A stretch of DNA of 64,000 nt from Pachyseris speciosa (GCA_016490735.1 JAEMWC010000396.1:530001-594000), one strand, 5' to 3'; positions 37,401-43,815 are shown, counted from the stretch's first letter. Numbers and translations are program-made. Notes: generated from the letters alone by a model not told the origin.

Positions 37401-40392
37401 AGCCTTTATTTCCAGGTTTGAACTATTTTAAGGGCTTCAAATCTTATGATAAACTGAGCATCATTTGTTGCACAACCGACTCAGAAGGAGCATGGGTCTT
37501 TTCCTGGTTTGACGTCACAAACTGCTTTGCATGCATGTTTACAAAGACTTGCTGCGACGCAAATCAGTTTGTGACATCAAACCGGGAATAGACCCACGCT
37601 CCTTCTGACTCTGTTGTGCAACAAATGATGCTTAGTTTATCATAAGTTTTGAAGCCTATAAAAAGTCAACATTTGGTTTAGAAAGGTGCTAAAAGGCAAA
37701 GTGCACTCTGAACAGGTACAAAGATTTATTTTAGCGAAAAAATGTTTGGAGTATATTATGATTTCTGAACCATGACGCCTAGTAATTGGAACTGCAAAGG
37801 CCAGTAGCACAGGGTGATCACCAAACTATAACGGTTTCCCTAATTTGACTGAGCAGTCTTTAATATGGATTTGTGAACACTTATCAGACCAGACCCAACT
37901 GCAAACAGCAGTTTGCCTTAACTTATATCACTTGAGGGGATTATCATGCCGAGTCATAATTGCATTGGTTTTGGTTGTATTCAAGATTGATGTCACCTCA
38001 GCAACATGTTTAGAAACCTGAATTATTATTCACGTAAAACAAAACCAAAAAATAATCATGTCATCTTTTATTATTTGTGCAAAAAAAACTCTGCTGCAAA
38101 AAAAATTAATGCTAATGAAAATAATCATGCAATCTTTAGACACTGCTCTAATCCTGGTTACCTGATGTTTGACCCAGACTAAGTAGCTAATTTAAGGCTA
38201 TTATTGAGAGACAGCAAAATTACACTAGGAATCCTCTAATTTTTTTCCCTAGAGGAAAGCATCTTAAGTTAAAACTCAGACAAAAAATGAGAACCTGTGA
38301 AAAGGAAAACCTGCCAAAGTGATGTAATATGCCAAGTCACTCATGATTTTCATGTGGAGAAGCATAACAAAGACAGATGATGACAGGGCATAAGTTATCC
38401 TATTATCAAAGGGATACTAGATACAGGAGTATTGAACAAATTAGAAAACTGAGATTTTGTTTCAGAGTTTGCTGAAGTAGCCGGAAAAGTAAAAACAAAA
38501 CAGTTACGCGCAAAACAAAATAGGTTGCAAACCATATATCAGCACGCCAACACAATTATTTACAATCTTCAAATCGTAAGAAGTTAATCAGCCCAAAAGT
38601 TGAATAAATATGCAGCAGACGGATGTATTGCTTGCGCGGAAACGTTTAAATAATTTTGTCGTTGCTAACTTACTGGGCAACCAATAGCGAAATTGTAGAT
38701 AGAACCGATCGCGTGACAAGGGAACTGCGGGTAGCGACCCACGCTTCGGAAAATCGACAAAAGTCAACTAACATCGAACGATCGAATCTTCAATCTTATG
38801 TAAACAAATCTTCCGGGCTTTTAGTGTGAGGTTCGAAATAACTTGACGCTACATAAACCAACATCACGTCCAGCCTAGCGTTTTTGTCAATTAACTGAGT
38901 TGTCTGACAATGATCTAGCCAGAAACAAAACACAGGCAAATCATATCATTAAACCAATGACCTAAATAAGCATTGTTAGTGTAGAAACATGATAAATTCC
39001 ATTGACTCCAAATAAAAAGAGTTGGAAGAGCAAATGGCTGGTTTACTACCAACATGTCGCGTCGTGATTGCGAAGCCGTGAAGTGTAAAGACGATTGCAC
39101 AAAGAGGTTGTACTTACGCGGGTCGGCGAGCTTTGAGGTGTGAAGGCCATACGACATGCCTCTGTGGAAAGAAAGGAACACCGCAGAATAAGAAATCAAG
39201 CTTTCAAATGTGACTTGAAGATCGAGCAGGGGATCTGGTACATTGTGTACCCGAACCCTTTCAAATGCAAATTTTCGACCTTCTCGAAGAAAAACATTGA
39301 AAGCAATGAGATGGCCCGTCTGACACTGAAAAATGATTATTTCAAAACAAAACAAAGCAAGTACATTTAATACGCATCAGCCAGGCATGTATACGAAAAG
39401 AATTTTAGACCTCAAAACTTCACCCTGTGGCTAATTTCGCTCCTGAACAACTTCTCGCTCCGATGACTTTGTTTCCAATGTGACTGGTCCATACATTTCA
39501 CCCCTAAGGTATTTCGATATTTTAACTGAAAATTCTATTACAGCAGCTTCTTTTTAGAGCTAAAACAAAAAGGGTACGATTTACTTCCCAAACGCGAGTT
39601 AAGTACTCCAAACAGACAAAGCTATGCACATGAGGTATATGGCAAAAAGACTCAACTCGCCTCCTACGAAGAGCTCAATTAATTCATAGATTTCCTCGAT
39701 CATCTTGATGACCCAAAATATCGTTATTCTTGTCTCATTGTCAATTATTTTTTTCACCGTTAGCATGGCTGTGAATATACGCTTAAACGTTTATTTTAAA
39801 AATTGCGATTAAATATGAGCTAATTGTACTGAACCTTGCACTACGCGTGAAAATCTCGATAAATAGTGGAAAACCTTTAAACTTCGTATAACGTACATCG
39901 ACATCAAAGATAATTTGTCGTCGGTATCAATGATTACAACCACTACTAAATCGAATTGACTGTTTATGGATTTATGGGGAAACTAATTTTCCTCGTAAGT
40001 CTTATGTAGTGTACGTGCGAGTTTTGCGTTAAAGTGCGTCCAAATTGATCACACCGCAAGAGACTCGCGACAGAGGAAACAAGTCGTGTTTTTCATTTTC
40101 CATGATATGCAAGACCACGGAGCATGATGCACGTACACTACTTAAATTCACATAAAACATAGGTTCATTTCATTGCTGAGACTTCATCACCGGGTTAATT
40201 AATATCTCGCAAGCTTTCGAATTCAATGCTCAGATTCAATTTTTTTCCTATCTAGCATCGACGTGCATGTAGTTATATGGCATCAATGAATCGGGACCAC
40301 TCTTAGAAACCTCAGGAGTTCAAAGAAGCTGATCAGTAAAACTATAACCTACCTGAGGTGCTCTCACCGCCTTTGGTCTCCGTAGAATTCAT
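1..40392 (-). CDS. ARHGEF28/AKAP13-like: Rho guanine-nucleotide exchange factor, ARHGEF28/AKAP13-like (35 exons, 3' end outside window)
   Basis: Multi-exon gene read from the start codon at 40,392 down to the left edge. Exons were joined by GT/AG sites and phase; nearly every junction is consistent and the product is about 1,150 residues so far. Approximate residue map: N-terminal Ig-like plus ankyrin-like region 29-240, Ser/Lys-rich region 241-825, DH domain 865-1061, PH domain from about 1075. DH signatures include IPECITLVTQRLTKYP and YGEFCSNH; the PH domain contains LVFLQEKDQKY. This order is typical of ARHGEF28/AKAP13/ARHGEF2-group RhoGEFs, which load GTP onto RhoA at the cytoskeleton and membrane. 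The N-terminal block favours ARHGEF28/AKAP13 over ARHGEF2. The very long AKAP13 N-terminus with PKA-anchoring sites is absent. The C1 domain of vertebrate relatives was not found, and the join between 10,797 and 8,698 is unresolved. The C-terminus lies beyond position 1. Confidence 0.93.
536..971. repeat. Tandem (TGTAAA/TGTGAA)n satellite in the PH intron
   Basis: About 435 bases of a 6-bp unit, ATGTAA on the plus strand, interspersed with AATGTG variants and occasional single-base phase slips. It fills most of the intron between the last two exons. The long reading frames across it (Thr-Phe, His-Ser, Tyr-Ile dipeptides) are artefacts of the repeat. Variants are clustered in higher-order blocks (for example around 720-780 and 840-960), which suggests repeated local duplication. 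Confidence 0.95.
2464..2565 (+). repeat. Degenerate TTAGG/TTAGGG-like short interstitial repeats
   Basis: Scattered GTTAGG, GATTAGGG and GTTAGGGTT words occur in about 100 bases of intron. They resemble decayed telomere-type repeats, but no unbroken run is longer than about two units. Chance or a different minisatellite is possible. Confidence 0.35.
3318..3539. mobile_element. Fold-back MITE, TA target duplication
   Basis: Imperfect terminal inverted repeats beginning GGGCCGTTTATACGAGAGA pair with the end reading TCTCTCGTATAAACAGCCC. The arms extend about 65 bases and contain GCGGCTTAC / GTAAGCCG blocks. TA flanks both ends. The element lies in the intron between PH and DH exons. There is no coding capacity. 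Superfamily not determined. Confidence 0.8.
3570..7824 (-). CDS. RhoGEF exons 23-31: catalytic DH (RhoGEF) domain
   Basis: Exons: 7,773-7,824 (or from 7,812); 7,349-7,401; 6,701-6,794; 6,088-6,167; 5,896-5,979; 5,105-5,146; 4,898-5,015; 4,134-4,183; 3,570-3,620. In order they encode IKRQDVIHELIQTEVHHVRT (conserved region 1), GMLNILGMAQETVDQILPRL, VNSVGDVLEQQFSGTNSAKM, YGEFCSNHMESVELYK, KLMQKDKKFADFMK, LSIPECITLVTQRLTKYP (conserved region 3, the GTPase-contacting helix), DFNSLKNSITLVKQILQSVD and IKDHEKQK. All pieces match DH-domain order for the RhoA-specific Lbc-like subfamily, and every junction is in frame. The domain looks intact and catalytically competent. Donors GTTGGT and GTTTGT (after 7,349 and 3,570) are non-canonical past GT. 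The 12-nt alternative start of the first exon keeps frame. Confidence 0.93.
5205..5425 (+). repeat. Retroposon-like tail ending in AAAATAAAATCATCATCACC
   Basis: An A-rich stretch followed by short ATC repeats closes a roughly 200-base non-coding segment, as in 3' ends of LINE or SINE copies. No head or target duplication was recognised. Confidence 0.3.
6470..6531. repeat. Tetranucleotide microsatellite (CTGT)n then (GACT)n then (GATC)n
   Basis: A compound run: CTGT/CTGA units pass into GACT repeats and end in GATCGATCGATC. Perfect tetranucleotide periodicity covers about 60 bases, inside the intron between DH exons 25 and 26. Confidence 0.9.
7022..7206. mobile_element. Palindromic MITE (nearly perfect hairpin)
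   Basis: The arm starting AATACACCATATTGCTAATG pairs with the arm ending ATTAGCAAAATGGTGTATT. The inner parts (GATCAGTTCCTGG and GGGTAGATCCAGTC) match perfectly, so about 80 bases pair on each side. Such long identical arms suggest a young copy. It lies in the intron between DH exons 24 and 25. Confidence 0.8.
8214..8698 (-). CDS. RhoGEF linker exons 21-22, including a possible 14-nt micro-exon
   Basis: The solid exon is 8,214-8,282 (23 codons), ending EPEAWSVTVDKK. This matches the ESWSLVVD-type motif that precedes the DH domain in ARHGEF28/AKAP13. Its donor, GTTGAT, is weak. A possible 14-nt exon at 8,685-8,698 has a good acceptor (CTGTTTCAG) and a consensus donor (GTAAGT); read as (E)IGLE it joins the next exon in frame 0. 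It then needs phase 1 from upstream, but exon 20 leaves phase 2, so at least one exon between 8,700 and 10,797 is missing from this model. Other weak splice-bounded candidates there are 15 nt near 9,548 and 25 nt near 10,385. The second ends in a stop when read from exon 20. Confidence 0.6.
8359..8402. repeat. G-run and C-run hairpin
   Basis: A run of about 12 G is followed 15 bases later by about 14 C with an AGGGAG/CTCCCC spacer, giving a small palindrome. Homopolymer length is likely to vary between individuals and to be error-prone in assembly. Confidence 0.85.
9898..10181. mobile_element. MITE family A, copy 1 (TIR AGAGCGGTTTTCAATTGA)
   Basis: Terminal inverted repeats AGAGCGCTTTTCAATTGA and TCAATTGAAAACCGCTCT enclose about 240 bases with repeated AAAACCAAAACC and CCAATCA words. 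TTA flanks the TIR proper on both sides, compatible with a PIF/Harbinger-type 3-bp duplication. A second copy lies inverted at 62,739-62,991. It sits in the gap where an exon is missing between exons 20 and 21. Confidence 0.8.
10437..10488 (+). repeat. (ATT)n microsatellite
   Basis: Uninterrupted ATT/TTA trinucleotides for about 45 bases, inside the intron after exon 20. Confidence 0.95.
10797..31495 (-). CDS. RhoGEF exons 6-20: Ser/Lys-rich central region
   Basis: Exons: 31,377-31,495; 31,120-31,169; 30,946-31,006; 29,258-29,383; 28,817-28,899; 27,045-27,141; 24,144-24,792; 19,642-19,713; 16,139-16,198; 15,326-15,365; 14,679-14,750; 14,426-14,486; 12,067-12,182; 11,588-11,691; 10,797-10,841. 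All junctions keep frame. The encoded stretch is hydrophilic and probably disordered, with acidic patches (EDASSSDEELKQ), a short amphipathic helix (NLKRLRDINEEIQKLR) and basic Ser motifs (RRLSM, LRRRASG, PFRRSFTMDEENKG) of the kind basophilic kinases phosphorylate; that role is inferred. Exons 13 and 14 share the repeated pattern SLLDFLND / SLTEFLDRE. The last exon aligns in position with the stretch just before the C1 domain of ARHGEF28. Exon 20 has a weak pyrimidine tract and is the least certain. Confidence 0.82.
11437..11545 (+). repeat. tRNA-related SINE remnant
   Basis: A B-box-like GTGGGTTTGAACCCC is followed by a T-rich stretch (GGGATTTTTTTCAAG), and both flanks carry ATAGAAATGCATG-like sequence. 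A recognisable A box is missing. It resembles the better preserved tRNA-headed repeats at 30.7 kb and 52 kb. Confidence 0.45.
13168..13502. mobile_element. PIF/Harbinger-like MITE made of repeated GGGACTAGTC words
   Basis: TIR AGGTCGGCACACACGGAGGG pairs with the right end CCTCGTGTGTGCCGACCT. A 3-bp TAA duplication flanks it exactly (13,165-13,167 and 13,503-13,505). The interior consists almost wholly of GACTAGTCCC and AAGTCGCAGGGAC words in both orientations, so the element can fold in several alternative registers. It has no coding capacity. It lies in the intron between exons 17 and 18. Confidence 0.88.
14861..14884 (-). ncRNA. Hammerhead-ribozyme-like core (Penelope-type remnant)
   Basis: The minus strand reads CTGATGA, then a stem II with GGGC and GCTC arms, then GAAA. 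This is the conserved CUGAnGA / stem II / GAAA layout of a hammerhead ribozyme. Penelope-like elements are known to carry such motifs in their terminal repeats. The surroundings show no reverse transcriptase, so this is probably a short truncated copy. Stem III and the cleavage site were not established. Confidence 0.45.
16440..16712 (+). mobile_element. LINE 3'-end fragment
   Basis: The plus strand contains LPPTLGQISNFKEFKTKVK followed by HHFKQY and a stop, resembling the last residues of a non-LTR retrotransposon ORF2. It is followed by an AT-rich 3' UTR ending in TAGATAAATAAATTAC. Only about 270 bases remain (5'-truncated). It lies in intron 13, upstream of the Mutator-like element. Confidence 0.6.
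17101..17283 (+). pseudogene. Cys-containing ORF fragment inside the MULE
   Basis: About 60 codons from an ATG at 17,101: basic N-terminus (MAAKAGKTPKKPSKGEK) followed by NCRLSCCQLKIK, then stop. The Cys spacing hints at the start of a zinc-binding module, but too little remains for identification. It could be the first exon of a larger element-encoded protein. I do not recognise a function. Confidence 0.35.
18051..18272 (-). pseudogene. RecQ-type DEAH helicase N-terminal fragment
   Basis: Starts at an ATG (18,272) and runs 73 codons. LKDEQQTAVKNLLHGRDV is followed by SLPMGFGKSMIF, which matches the motif 0/I region (Q-motif-like residues and Walker A GxGKS) of RecQ helicases. Motifs II-VI are absent and the frame ends at a stop, so it cannot be an active helicase. 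It sits next to the right TIR of the Mutator-like element, consistent with gene capture or with remains of an element-borne helicase. Confidence 0.6.
19325..19586. mobile_element. MITE with TIR GTCCAGTTT, TA target duplication
   Basis: The left arm GTCCAGTTTCAAGTTCACC pairs with the right arm ending CAAACTCAAAACTGGAC. An inner pair (GGGTTAGCC / GGCTAACCC) and CACTGAGAAC / GTTCTCAGTG extend the inversion over about 100 bases. TA flanks both ends. Non-coding; close to exon 13. Confidence 0.75.
20078..23747 (-). mobile_element. Kolobok-like DNA transposon (3.67 kb, TTAA duplication), decayed
   Basis: TIR AGGTCAAATGAACC occurs at the left end and inverted at the right end (matching over about 22 bases). 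TTAA flanks it exactly (20,074-20,077 and 23,748-23,751). It encodes a broken THAP domain in the minus direction near its right end. THAP domains plus TTAA duplications are features of the Kolobok superfamily; piggyBac also uses TTAA but lacks THAP. No long intact transposase frame remains. The insertion accounts for most of intron 12. Confidence 0.75.
23092..23440 (-). pseudogene. Frameshifted THAP zinc-finger domain of the transposon
   Basis: First frame: CAAINCSNNSKCKVSTFKFP then DPKLWKEWLKRLKR, matching the C-x4-C and FPxDPxLxxxW parts of THAP (C2CH). Near 23,331 the reading shifts to a second frame giving CADHF, the conserved C-x2-HF motif, and later DAVPTFL, the AVPT box ending THAP domains. 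All four zinc ligands are still readable but in two frames, so the protein is broken. A Lys/Ser-rich tail ends at a stop near 23,092. Confidence 0.7.
24144..24792 (-). CDS. RhoGEF exon 12, largest exon (216 codons, Ser/Lys-rich)
   Basis: A 649-nt exon with acceptor CCTGCAG|GGGGAAA and donor GG|GTAGGT. It encodes a charged, low-complexity segment with repeated basic-Ser motifs: HKRVSSSLDDLTKG, GKRPVSLNLDRLESPKEEG and HTKSYSYSCLADLKLGDD. SYSC-type motifs also occur in the same region of ARHGEF28. No folded domain is evident. The acceptor lies only 27 bases from the TTAA duplication of a mobile element (24,824-26,132), so the upstream branch-point region is at or inside that insertion. Confidence 0.9.
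24824..26132. mobile_element. TTAA-flanked DNA element (1.3 kb), piggyBac- or Kolobok-like
   Basis: The ends CCCATTG and CAATGGG are inverted and flanked by TTAA (24,820-24,823; 26,133-26,136). TTAACCC termini are common for piggyBac-type elements. The interior has no convincing transposase. A second inverted-repeat element is nested at 24,951-25,264. The left TTAA is only 27 bases from the acceptor of exon 12. Confidence 0.65.
24951..25264. mobile_element. Nested MITE rich in TTCAAGGACTTTCAAGG words
   Basis: Ends GGTTCGTAC and GTGCGTGCGAACC are inverted. The body contains many copies of CAAGGACTTT / AAAGTCCTTG in both orientations, giving a self-complementary element inside the TTAA-flanked one. 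No target duplication was assigned. Confidence 0.55.
26706..26935. mobile_element. Short TTAA-flanked MITE
   Basis: Ends CCCAGGGTTTTCCCTGA and TCAGGACAAACCCTG are inverted with a few mismatches. TTAA flanks both sides (26,702-26,705 and 26,936-26,939). Non-coding. It lies in the intron between exons 11 and 12, 110 bases from exon 11. Confidence 0.7.
27286..27835 (+). pseudogene. Unrecognised, frameshifted ORF (transposon-derived?)
   Basis: From an ATG at 27,286, 121 codons are open: KWQKAFNAMLKHNDTFPRIS, then SKRSKQLFEIRSKLETRNP and NKLFWRKREFPVQCGF. Near 27,635 the reading continues better in another frame (QSLLGASGLSEDKVKECRQ). The composition is protein-like and differs from intron sequence. 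It runs opposite to the host gene inside an intron and has at least one frameshift, so a decayed mobile-element gene is likeliest. The family is not recognised. Confidence 0.5.
28142..28570. mobile_element. MITE with TIR GAGTGCTAAAGTG, TA target duplication
   Basis: Left end GAGTACTAAAGTGCTGACATC pairs with the right end GACGTCACACTTTAGCACTC. Inner arms (TCCATACAAATCCTTC; GCACCGTTATGCTCTG; CCCATAATTTC) pair over nearly the whole 430 bases. TA on both sides. Non-coding. Confidence 0.85.
29521..29870. mobile_element. Two adjacent fold-back repeats
   Basis: First hairpin about 29,521-29,668: TTTCAAACCAGTTTAG pairs with TAAACTGGTTTGAAAATT. Second hairpin about 29,684-29,870: AACATCAACATAATAAAG pairs with CTTTATTATGTTGATGTT, with a loop containing TTCTCATCAACCTT and its complement. 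A degenerate relative of the first lies at 34,337-34,485. Non-coding. Confidence 0.7.
30395..30850 (+). repeat. tRNA-derived SINE copies (two partial units)
   Basis: At 30,690-30,765 an A box (TAGCTTAGTTGG) and a B box-like GGGCTTGACTCCC are followed by GCCTGAATTTTT and a tail (GTGTTCATAACTGCAATGAT). A second, headless unit at 30,465-30,600 repeats the GACTCCCGTACAAG... tail. The tail resembles that of the 52-kb SINE pair, so they are one family. It is not a functional tRNA gene: the anticodon arm does not form a regular stem. Confidence 0.6.
32051..40392 (-). CDS. RhoGEF exons 1-5: N-terminal Ig-like and ankyrin-like region
   Basis: Exons: 40,353-40,392; 39,118-39,161; 34,798-34,945; 33,785-34,099; 32,051-32,225. 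Exon 1 begins MNSTETKGGESTS and its donor is CAG|GTAGGT. Exon 2 follows a strong pyrimidine tract and ends at GTAAGT. Exon 3 contains FYVVFEGKSQRHV, matching the FYFTYDGSHQRHV-type segment of ARHGEF28. Exon 4 (105 residues, LETEQILARLLAES) corresponds to the helical segment that follows in that family. Exon 5 carries the ankyrin-like piece LLHLSARLGFTQLSTYLL. Phases run 1, 0, 1, 1, 2 and all close. Intron 2 is about 4.2 kb. An alternative longer exon 2 reaching 39,340 is open but has a poorer acceptor and does not fit the phase of exon 1. Confidence 0.88.
32500..32905. mobile_element. Palindromic MITE about 400 bp
   Basis: CAGTTGGAATTTAAAACAACC pairs with GGTTGTTATAAATTCCAACTG, and TTAATAACAAAGAAAG pairs with CTTTCTTTGTTATTAA around the centre (AACAATG / CATTGTT). 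The outer arms are degraded around runs of A and T. Non-coding, in the intron between exons 4 and 5. Confidence 0.7.
33417..33712. mobile_element. hAT-type MITE with perfect 8-bp target duplication
   Basis: TIR TTCCCTGCTAGCAGAGGCCT is identical at both ends and inverted complementarity extends about 80 bases (through CCATGGGTCGAAACGGTC). GGTTGGCA is repeated directly at both borders (33,409-33,416; 33,713-33,720). Eight-bp duplications are typical of hAT elements. No coding capacity. It lies 73 bases past the donor of exon 4. Confidence 0.85.
34337..34490. repeat. Degraded fold-back repeat related to 29.5 kb
   Basis: TTAAAATTTTCAAAGTAG... and its imperfect complement flank CCTTTGTCTCAGA, as in the better kept copy at 29,521-29,668. 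Intronic and non-coding. Confidence 0.5.
35565..35756. mobile_element. Probable MITE rich in CGTTTTCAAAA words
   Basis: GGCGTTTTCAAAACCATACG near the left and GCATTTTCAAACGAAAGCGC near the right, with CGTTTTCATCAGTG and GGCGAAAACGCATC between. The ends are only roughly inverted, and no target duplication was found. It lies in intron 2. Confidence 0.4.
35760..39110. other. Intron 2, mostly without recognisable features
   Basis: AT-rich sequence with no exon that fits the phase of exons 2 and 3. It contains one long inverted-repeat MITE (about 37,334-37,706) with near-complementary halves (GACGTCACAAACTG / CAGTTTGTGACATC; TTTGTTGCACAAC / GTTGTGCAACAAA). A short palindromic patch, TTGCAACG / CGTTGCAGG, occurs near 36,490-36,520. 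The rest shows nothing I can name. Confidence 0.6.
37334..37706. mobile_element. Palindromic MITE in intron 2
   Basis: AGTGCAC at the left and GTGCACT at the right bound two halves that pair for most of their length: GATAAACTGAGCATCATTTG with CAAATGATGCTTAGTTTATC, and AGAAGGAGCATGGGTC with GACCCACGCTCCTTCT. The loop holds GCATGCATGTTTAC. Non-coding. Confidence 0.75.
40007..40140. mobile_element. Small MITE in intron 1
   Basis: TAGTGTACGTGC at the left is exactly inverted as GCACGTACACTA at the right. The interior pairs only loosely. Non-coding. It lies about 210 bases downstream of exon 1. Confidence 0.6.
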
Positions 40393-40680
40393 TTCAAATC
40401 TTCCACAAAACAATCTTCCTTAAGGAGTCGAGAGAGAGTACGTTTACAAACCCGTGAAATTAAAACTGGAAAATGTTGAGGCGACAAATCCGCTAGCAAA
40501 TCCACAACAGTTGTTGTGCAGGAAACGTCATGGTATGTACTGAGCTGCTAACGACGGAACAAAGAGTACACAGTAACGCTTGGTTGTAGGGACATCACAG
40601 CCCTCAGCAGCCATCGTTGCCAAGTACCATTCGTTCATCTAGCAATCGCCGCCATTTTCACATCGGCCGACGTCCGATAA
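40393..40680 (-). promoter_or_regulatory. Probable 5' UTR/promoter region of the RhoGEF gene with a YY1-like site
   Basis: The region immediately upstream of the start codon has no TATA box. At about 40,646-40,656 the minus strand reads AAAATGGCGGC, matching the YY1 core consensus AAnATGGCGGC that often lies just downstream of TATA-less start sites in animals. If functional here, the transcript would begin near 40,660-40,680 and have a 5' UTR of roughly 270 bases. An unseen 5' non-coding exon farther right cannot be excluded. Confidence 0.3.
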
Positions 40681-41955
40681 ATTTCTCATTAACAAACCAT
40701 CTCGTTGCATTCCAATAGAAATGAAACTTTAAACAAGTGGAGGAACGTCTCTTAGGCTCTAAAAAGTTTTCATGTGTATAGAAATTCAAAAGTGTTCTAG
40801 TTCGAGCCCACCGATCCTAAAACAATCCACACTGGAATCCACATAACAGGCAAAGACTTCCAACACAACACGCCGGTGACGTCACAAGGTATGATTCCCT
40901 ACCCTTCCCCACAGCGGACAGCTAAGGACCACACAGAGAACATGTGCGAATATTTACGGGATATTTGTTCAAAATTTTGTTATAAGGAAAGGGACTATTT
41001 TTAATTACAGAGAGCAAAACTCACGAATAATTCGCTACTTAACTTATCACTGAGGACAAAATGAGTAGCGTATAGATGGCTTAGTTGTGTGGTGTTTTCT
41101 TTCAGTTTCTTGCTTTCTTTCAGTCTTTCTTTAATCTATTCTTTTTGTTTGTTTGTTTTTGTTTTTGCTCGTGTTGTTTTCTCTTCTTAGAATTAGCGAA
41201 GGCTAAATATCCAATAACTAATGTTTATTTTCTTCAGTTCAAACAGCCAGCTAGATGATGCTTAGCTTAAGTTTTAAGAGTGAAGTATACGCTTGTAGGC
41301 CCCATAAAGCAACACAGATTATCAAAACATTTTCCTGCGTTAAGGTTTCCATAAGCCACAGACCATTCTAGACTTCCTTCGCCTCAGTAACTCAAAAATA
41401 CTTAATTATAAAGTGTTTCAGTAAATATTCTTGAAGTGCCTGTGGTCACTATTCAATTAAAAGCAAAGGAATATTAACAAAACAAGAAAGACGTAAAGGA
41501 AGACGTAGGAAACTGAGTCACAAAGGATTGAAAAACTAAGCGTGCTCAACTGCACTCTCACAGAGGCAGATAATGAGATAACTTGGGTGTCATTATAAGT
41601 GGCTTAGCGATGAGTTTGGCTTCTAACTGCAGAGTACCGGTCAAAACTACTATTTTTGAAACTTTCAATGTTCCGTCACCGCCCAATAAGTAGCGAAACT
41701 GAAACACGACGCTATAAAATCCGCCGTCCGCATACCAATTAAGCGTTCATATTATTCAAGGACAAAATGACATCTGCAAGGTATATTGAGCGTATAAAAA
41801 ACGTTTTTACTTGCAAATTTTTCTGCCCTTTCCGTTTCCTTTCAACGACATCGGATTGTTTATCAACAAAAAATGCTTCTCCGTCTGCTAGGTGTAGGAA
41901 AGTTCCCCTGGCGATGGTGTTCTCTTGGTAACAATTTTATCGCAGATAATATCTC
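40681..41955. other. No gene recognised
   Basis: Upstream flank of the RhoGEF gene. AT-rich with CTTTCTTTCAGT / TTTGTTTGTTTTTGTTTTTGC pyrimidine stretches near 41,090-41,170. No open frame or repeat structure could be supported. Confidence 0.6.
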
Positions 41956-42207
41956 TTATTTTATTCGAGCGGCTTGAGCGGCTCTTTCAAATCTCGGATT
42001 TTTATTTTTGGCAAACGACAATCCGGCCTGATTTCTGCTCAATATCAAAGCCGCCGTGAAACGTGCAGTAAATTCTCCATCTCTTACTTCATTTGCTATT
42101 TCTAGCATGCTTTGTTGATGAGGGGTTGTCAGCTTAGTTTCCAAGTTACCAAGGAGGGCGTTTTCTGGGAAGGGGAAATTCTCTCTGATGGCTGAAATTC
42201 GCTTCAT
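41956..42207 (-). CDS. Small ORF, 83 codons, hypothetical
   Basis: ATG at 42,207 to TAA at 41,956 encodes MKRISAIRENFPFPENALLG, then NLETKLTTPHQQSMLEIANE and FTARFTAALILSRNQAGLSF, ending AAQAARIK. The composition is protein-like with amphipathic helices and no signal peptide or membrane segment. A pyrimidine-rich stretch ending ATTTCAG lies just inside the start, so it could instead be the last exon of a longer minus-strand gene whose upstream exons I could not find. Family not recognised. Confidence 0.45.
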   Translation of the reverse strand: MKRISAIRENFPFPENALLGNLETKLTTPHQQSMLEIANEVRDGEFTARFTAALILSRNQAGLSFAKNKNPRFERAAQAARIK

Positions 42208-43148
42208 AGAAAAACAAATGTAATACACTTATAACACTTCTCTCACCAGGCGCAACGGGAAATGTGCAATTTGGGGAAAGAAATCCTCTTTTTCTGAACA
42301 GTTTATTTAGCGGAAGTGTATGTAATTTGGTTAGTAACCTTTCCTTTGTCTCTTCTACTGGCTAAAAAGCGTGACAAATTACTTTTTACTGGCTAACCCT
42401 CTCATGAAGTGGTCTATATATTGTTTTATCATGACGCTAGGAGGTATCGTATCACATACGATATTGGAGAATAATCTTGTACACTCGCATCCCTCAGCAA
42501 GTCTTACAATGTCATTCGTTTGATATTAAACCTGTTTATTTAGTGTAACCACAAGAAGCTCTGCTTTGTTTCGGCATTTTCCGCGTAGCAGGGGCCTAGG
42601 CCTTCCCGTCTGGTCAGTACTGCCACTATGTTTTCAATATACATCGCTAAAATAACTAGGGAGGGGAGGCTAGCGGTCAGTCCCTCCCTGACTCCTTTGC
42701 ATTCTCCACATTCTTCATAACTCATCGAACTTTCATGATGTTTGTCAAGTGGTAATGAAATAGAACTGACCTAGCCGTAACTGAAGGGCGCTCAAATTTA
42801 CCTTGGCCCTTATTGTCAAGGAAAAACAATGTTTGCTTGCGTATTGTGTCTAAAAACACACTGGTTTTTAGAGCAAATACTGAGGACGTTACTTTCACCT
42901 TTTACGGAAATTTCGATGCCTCAACCTTCTTCCACTTATGCTTACATCGATTTAGCTTCTCTTTATAAAGTTAAGTGCTTTGTTCTACCCCCATTTATAT
43001 TCAATATTCACTTCATATGGTTCAGTGAAAACAATAGTAAGATAATGACTTTTTTAATAAGTCCTCATTTATTTGCTCAAGGAAACGATGACGAAATTAC
43101 GTAAAGTTGTAACTTGTCGTAGGTGATATTTTACACGAGCCGATTTTT
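42208..43148. other. No gene recognised
   Basis: Contains only short chance frames. A GC-richer patch at 42,580-42,720 (GGCCTAGGCCTTCCCG) may be an old repeat. Nothing else is supported. Confidence 0.5.
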
Positions 43149-43209
43149 AAAGAGTATGAAAAGCAAGGGCCGATACAACGTAGAATGGTTTTAAGTTTTG
43201 TGTACTATA

Positions 43210-43238
43210 TTTCGGCTGGCCAAACCAGCCTTCTTCAG
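43210..43238 (-). ncRNA. Hammerhead-like ribozyme core in the left arm
   Basis: Minus strand: CTGAAGA, then GGCTGG-TTTG-CCAGCC as a perfect 6-bp stem II, then GAAA. Position 7 of CUGAnGA may be any base, so the core fits a hammerhead. Stem III is short or absent, as reported for hammerheads of Penelope-like elements. Cleavage is not shown. Confidence 0.5.
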
Positions 43239-43815
43239 TACAATGAGAATTTACATTGGAAGGGGGTGTTTATGTAGTATTATACCGGAAACAGCTGTAC
43301 TTTCTCTTCTACAGGTGAAACGCGAAATATTAAATCTAACCTGACCTGTGACACTATAAAAACCTCATCTACATGATTCAATGCAACCGCTGTAATTTAC
43401 TATACATAGGAGAGACTAAACTCGACGTTTAAAAGACCGATTTAATGAACACCGCCGTACCATAGATAACCCTAACACCAAATCTAAGCCTACCACAGTC
43501 GCGGAACATTTCCTCTCCTCTCCTAACCACACTGCTAACGACATGCAATTAAAGTCCCCATTGAGAAAATATTTTCTAACAGAGACTCAATCCTTCAGAC
43601 CAGAGAAGCTTTTTTAATTTCAAAAGGCAGAACAATCGATCCTGAAGGTCTTAACATCCGCGAAGAAACATATTAGTTATTTTTTTGTTATAAGGTTTAT
43701 CATTTTTTATACATTTTTTTCTAGTATTTTATTTTACAATGTCAATCATTTTAGTTTTACGTGTTTCCGGTATATTACTAATAAACACCCCTTCCAATAT
43801 AAATTCTCATTGTAC

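Noticed and set aside
39118..39340. Longer exon 2 with open frame upstream
   Set aside because: It does not fit the phase of exon 1, and the acceptor CTTTCCACAG at 39,162 is stronger.
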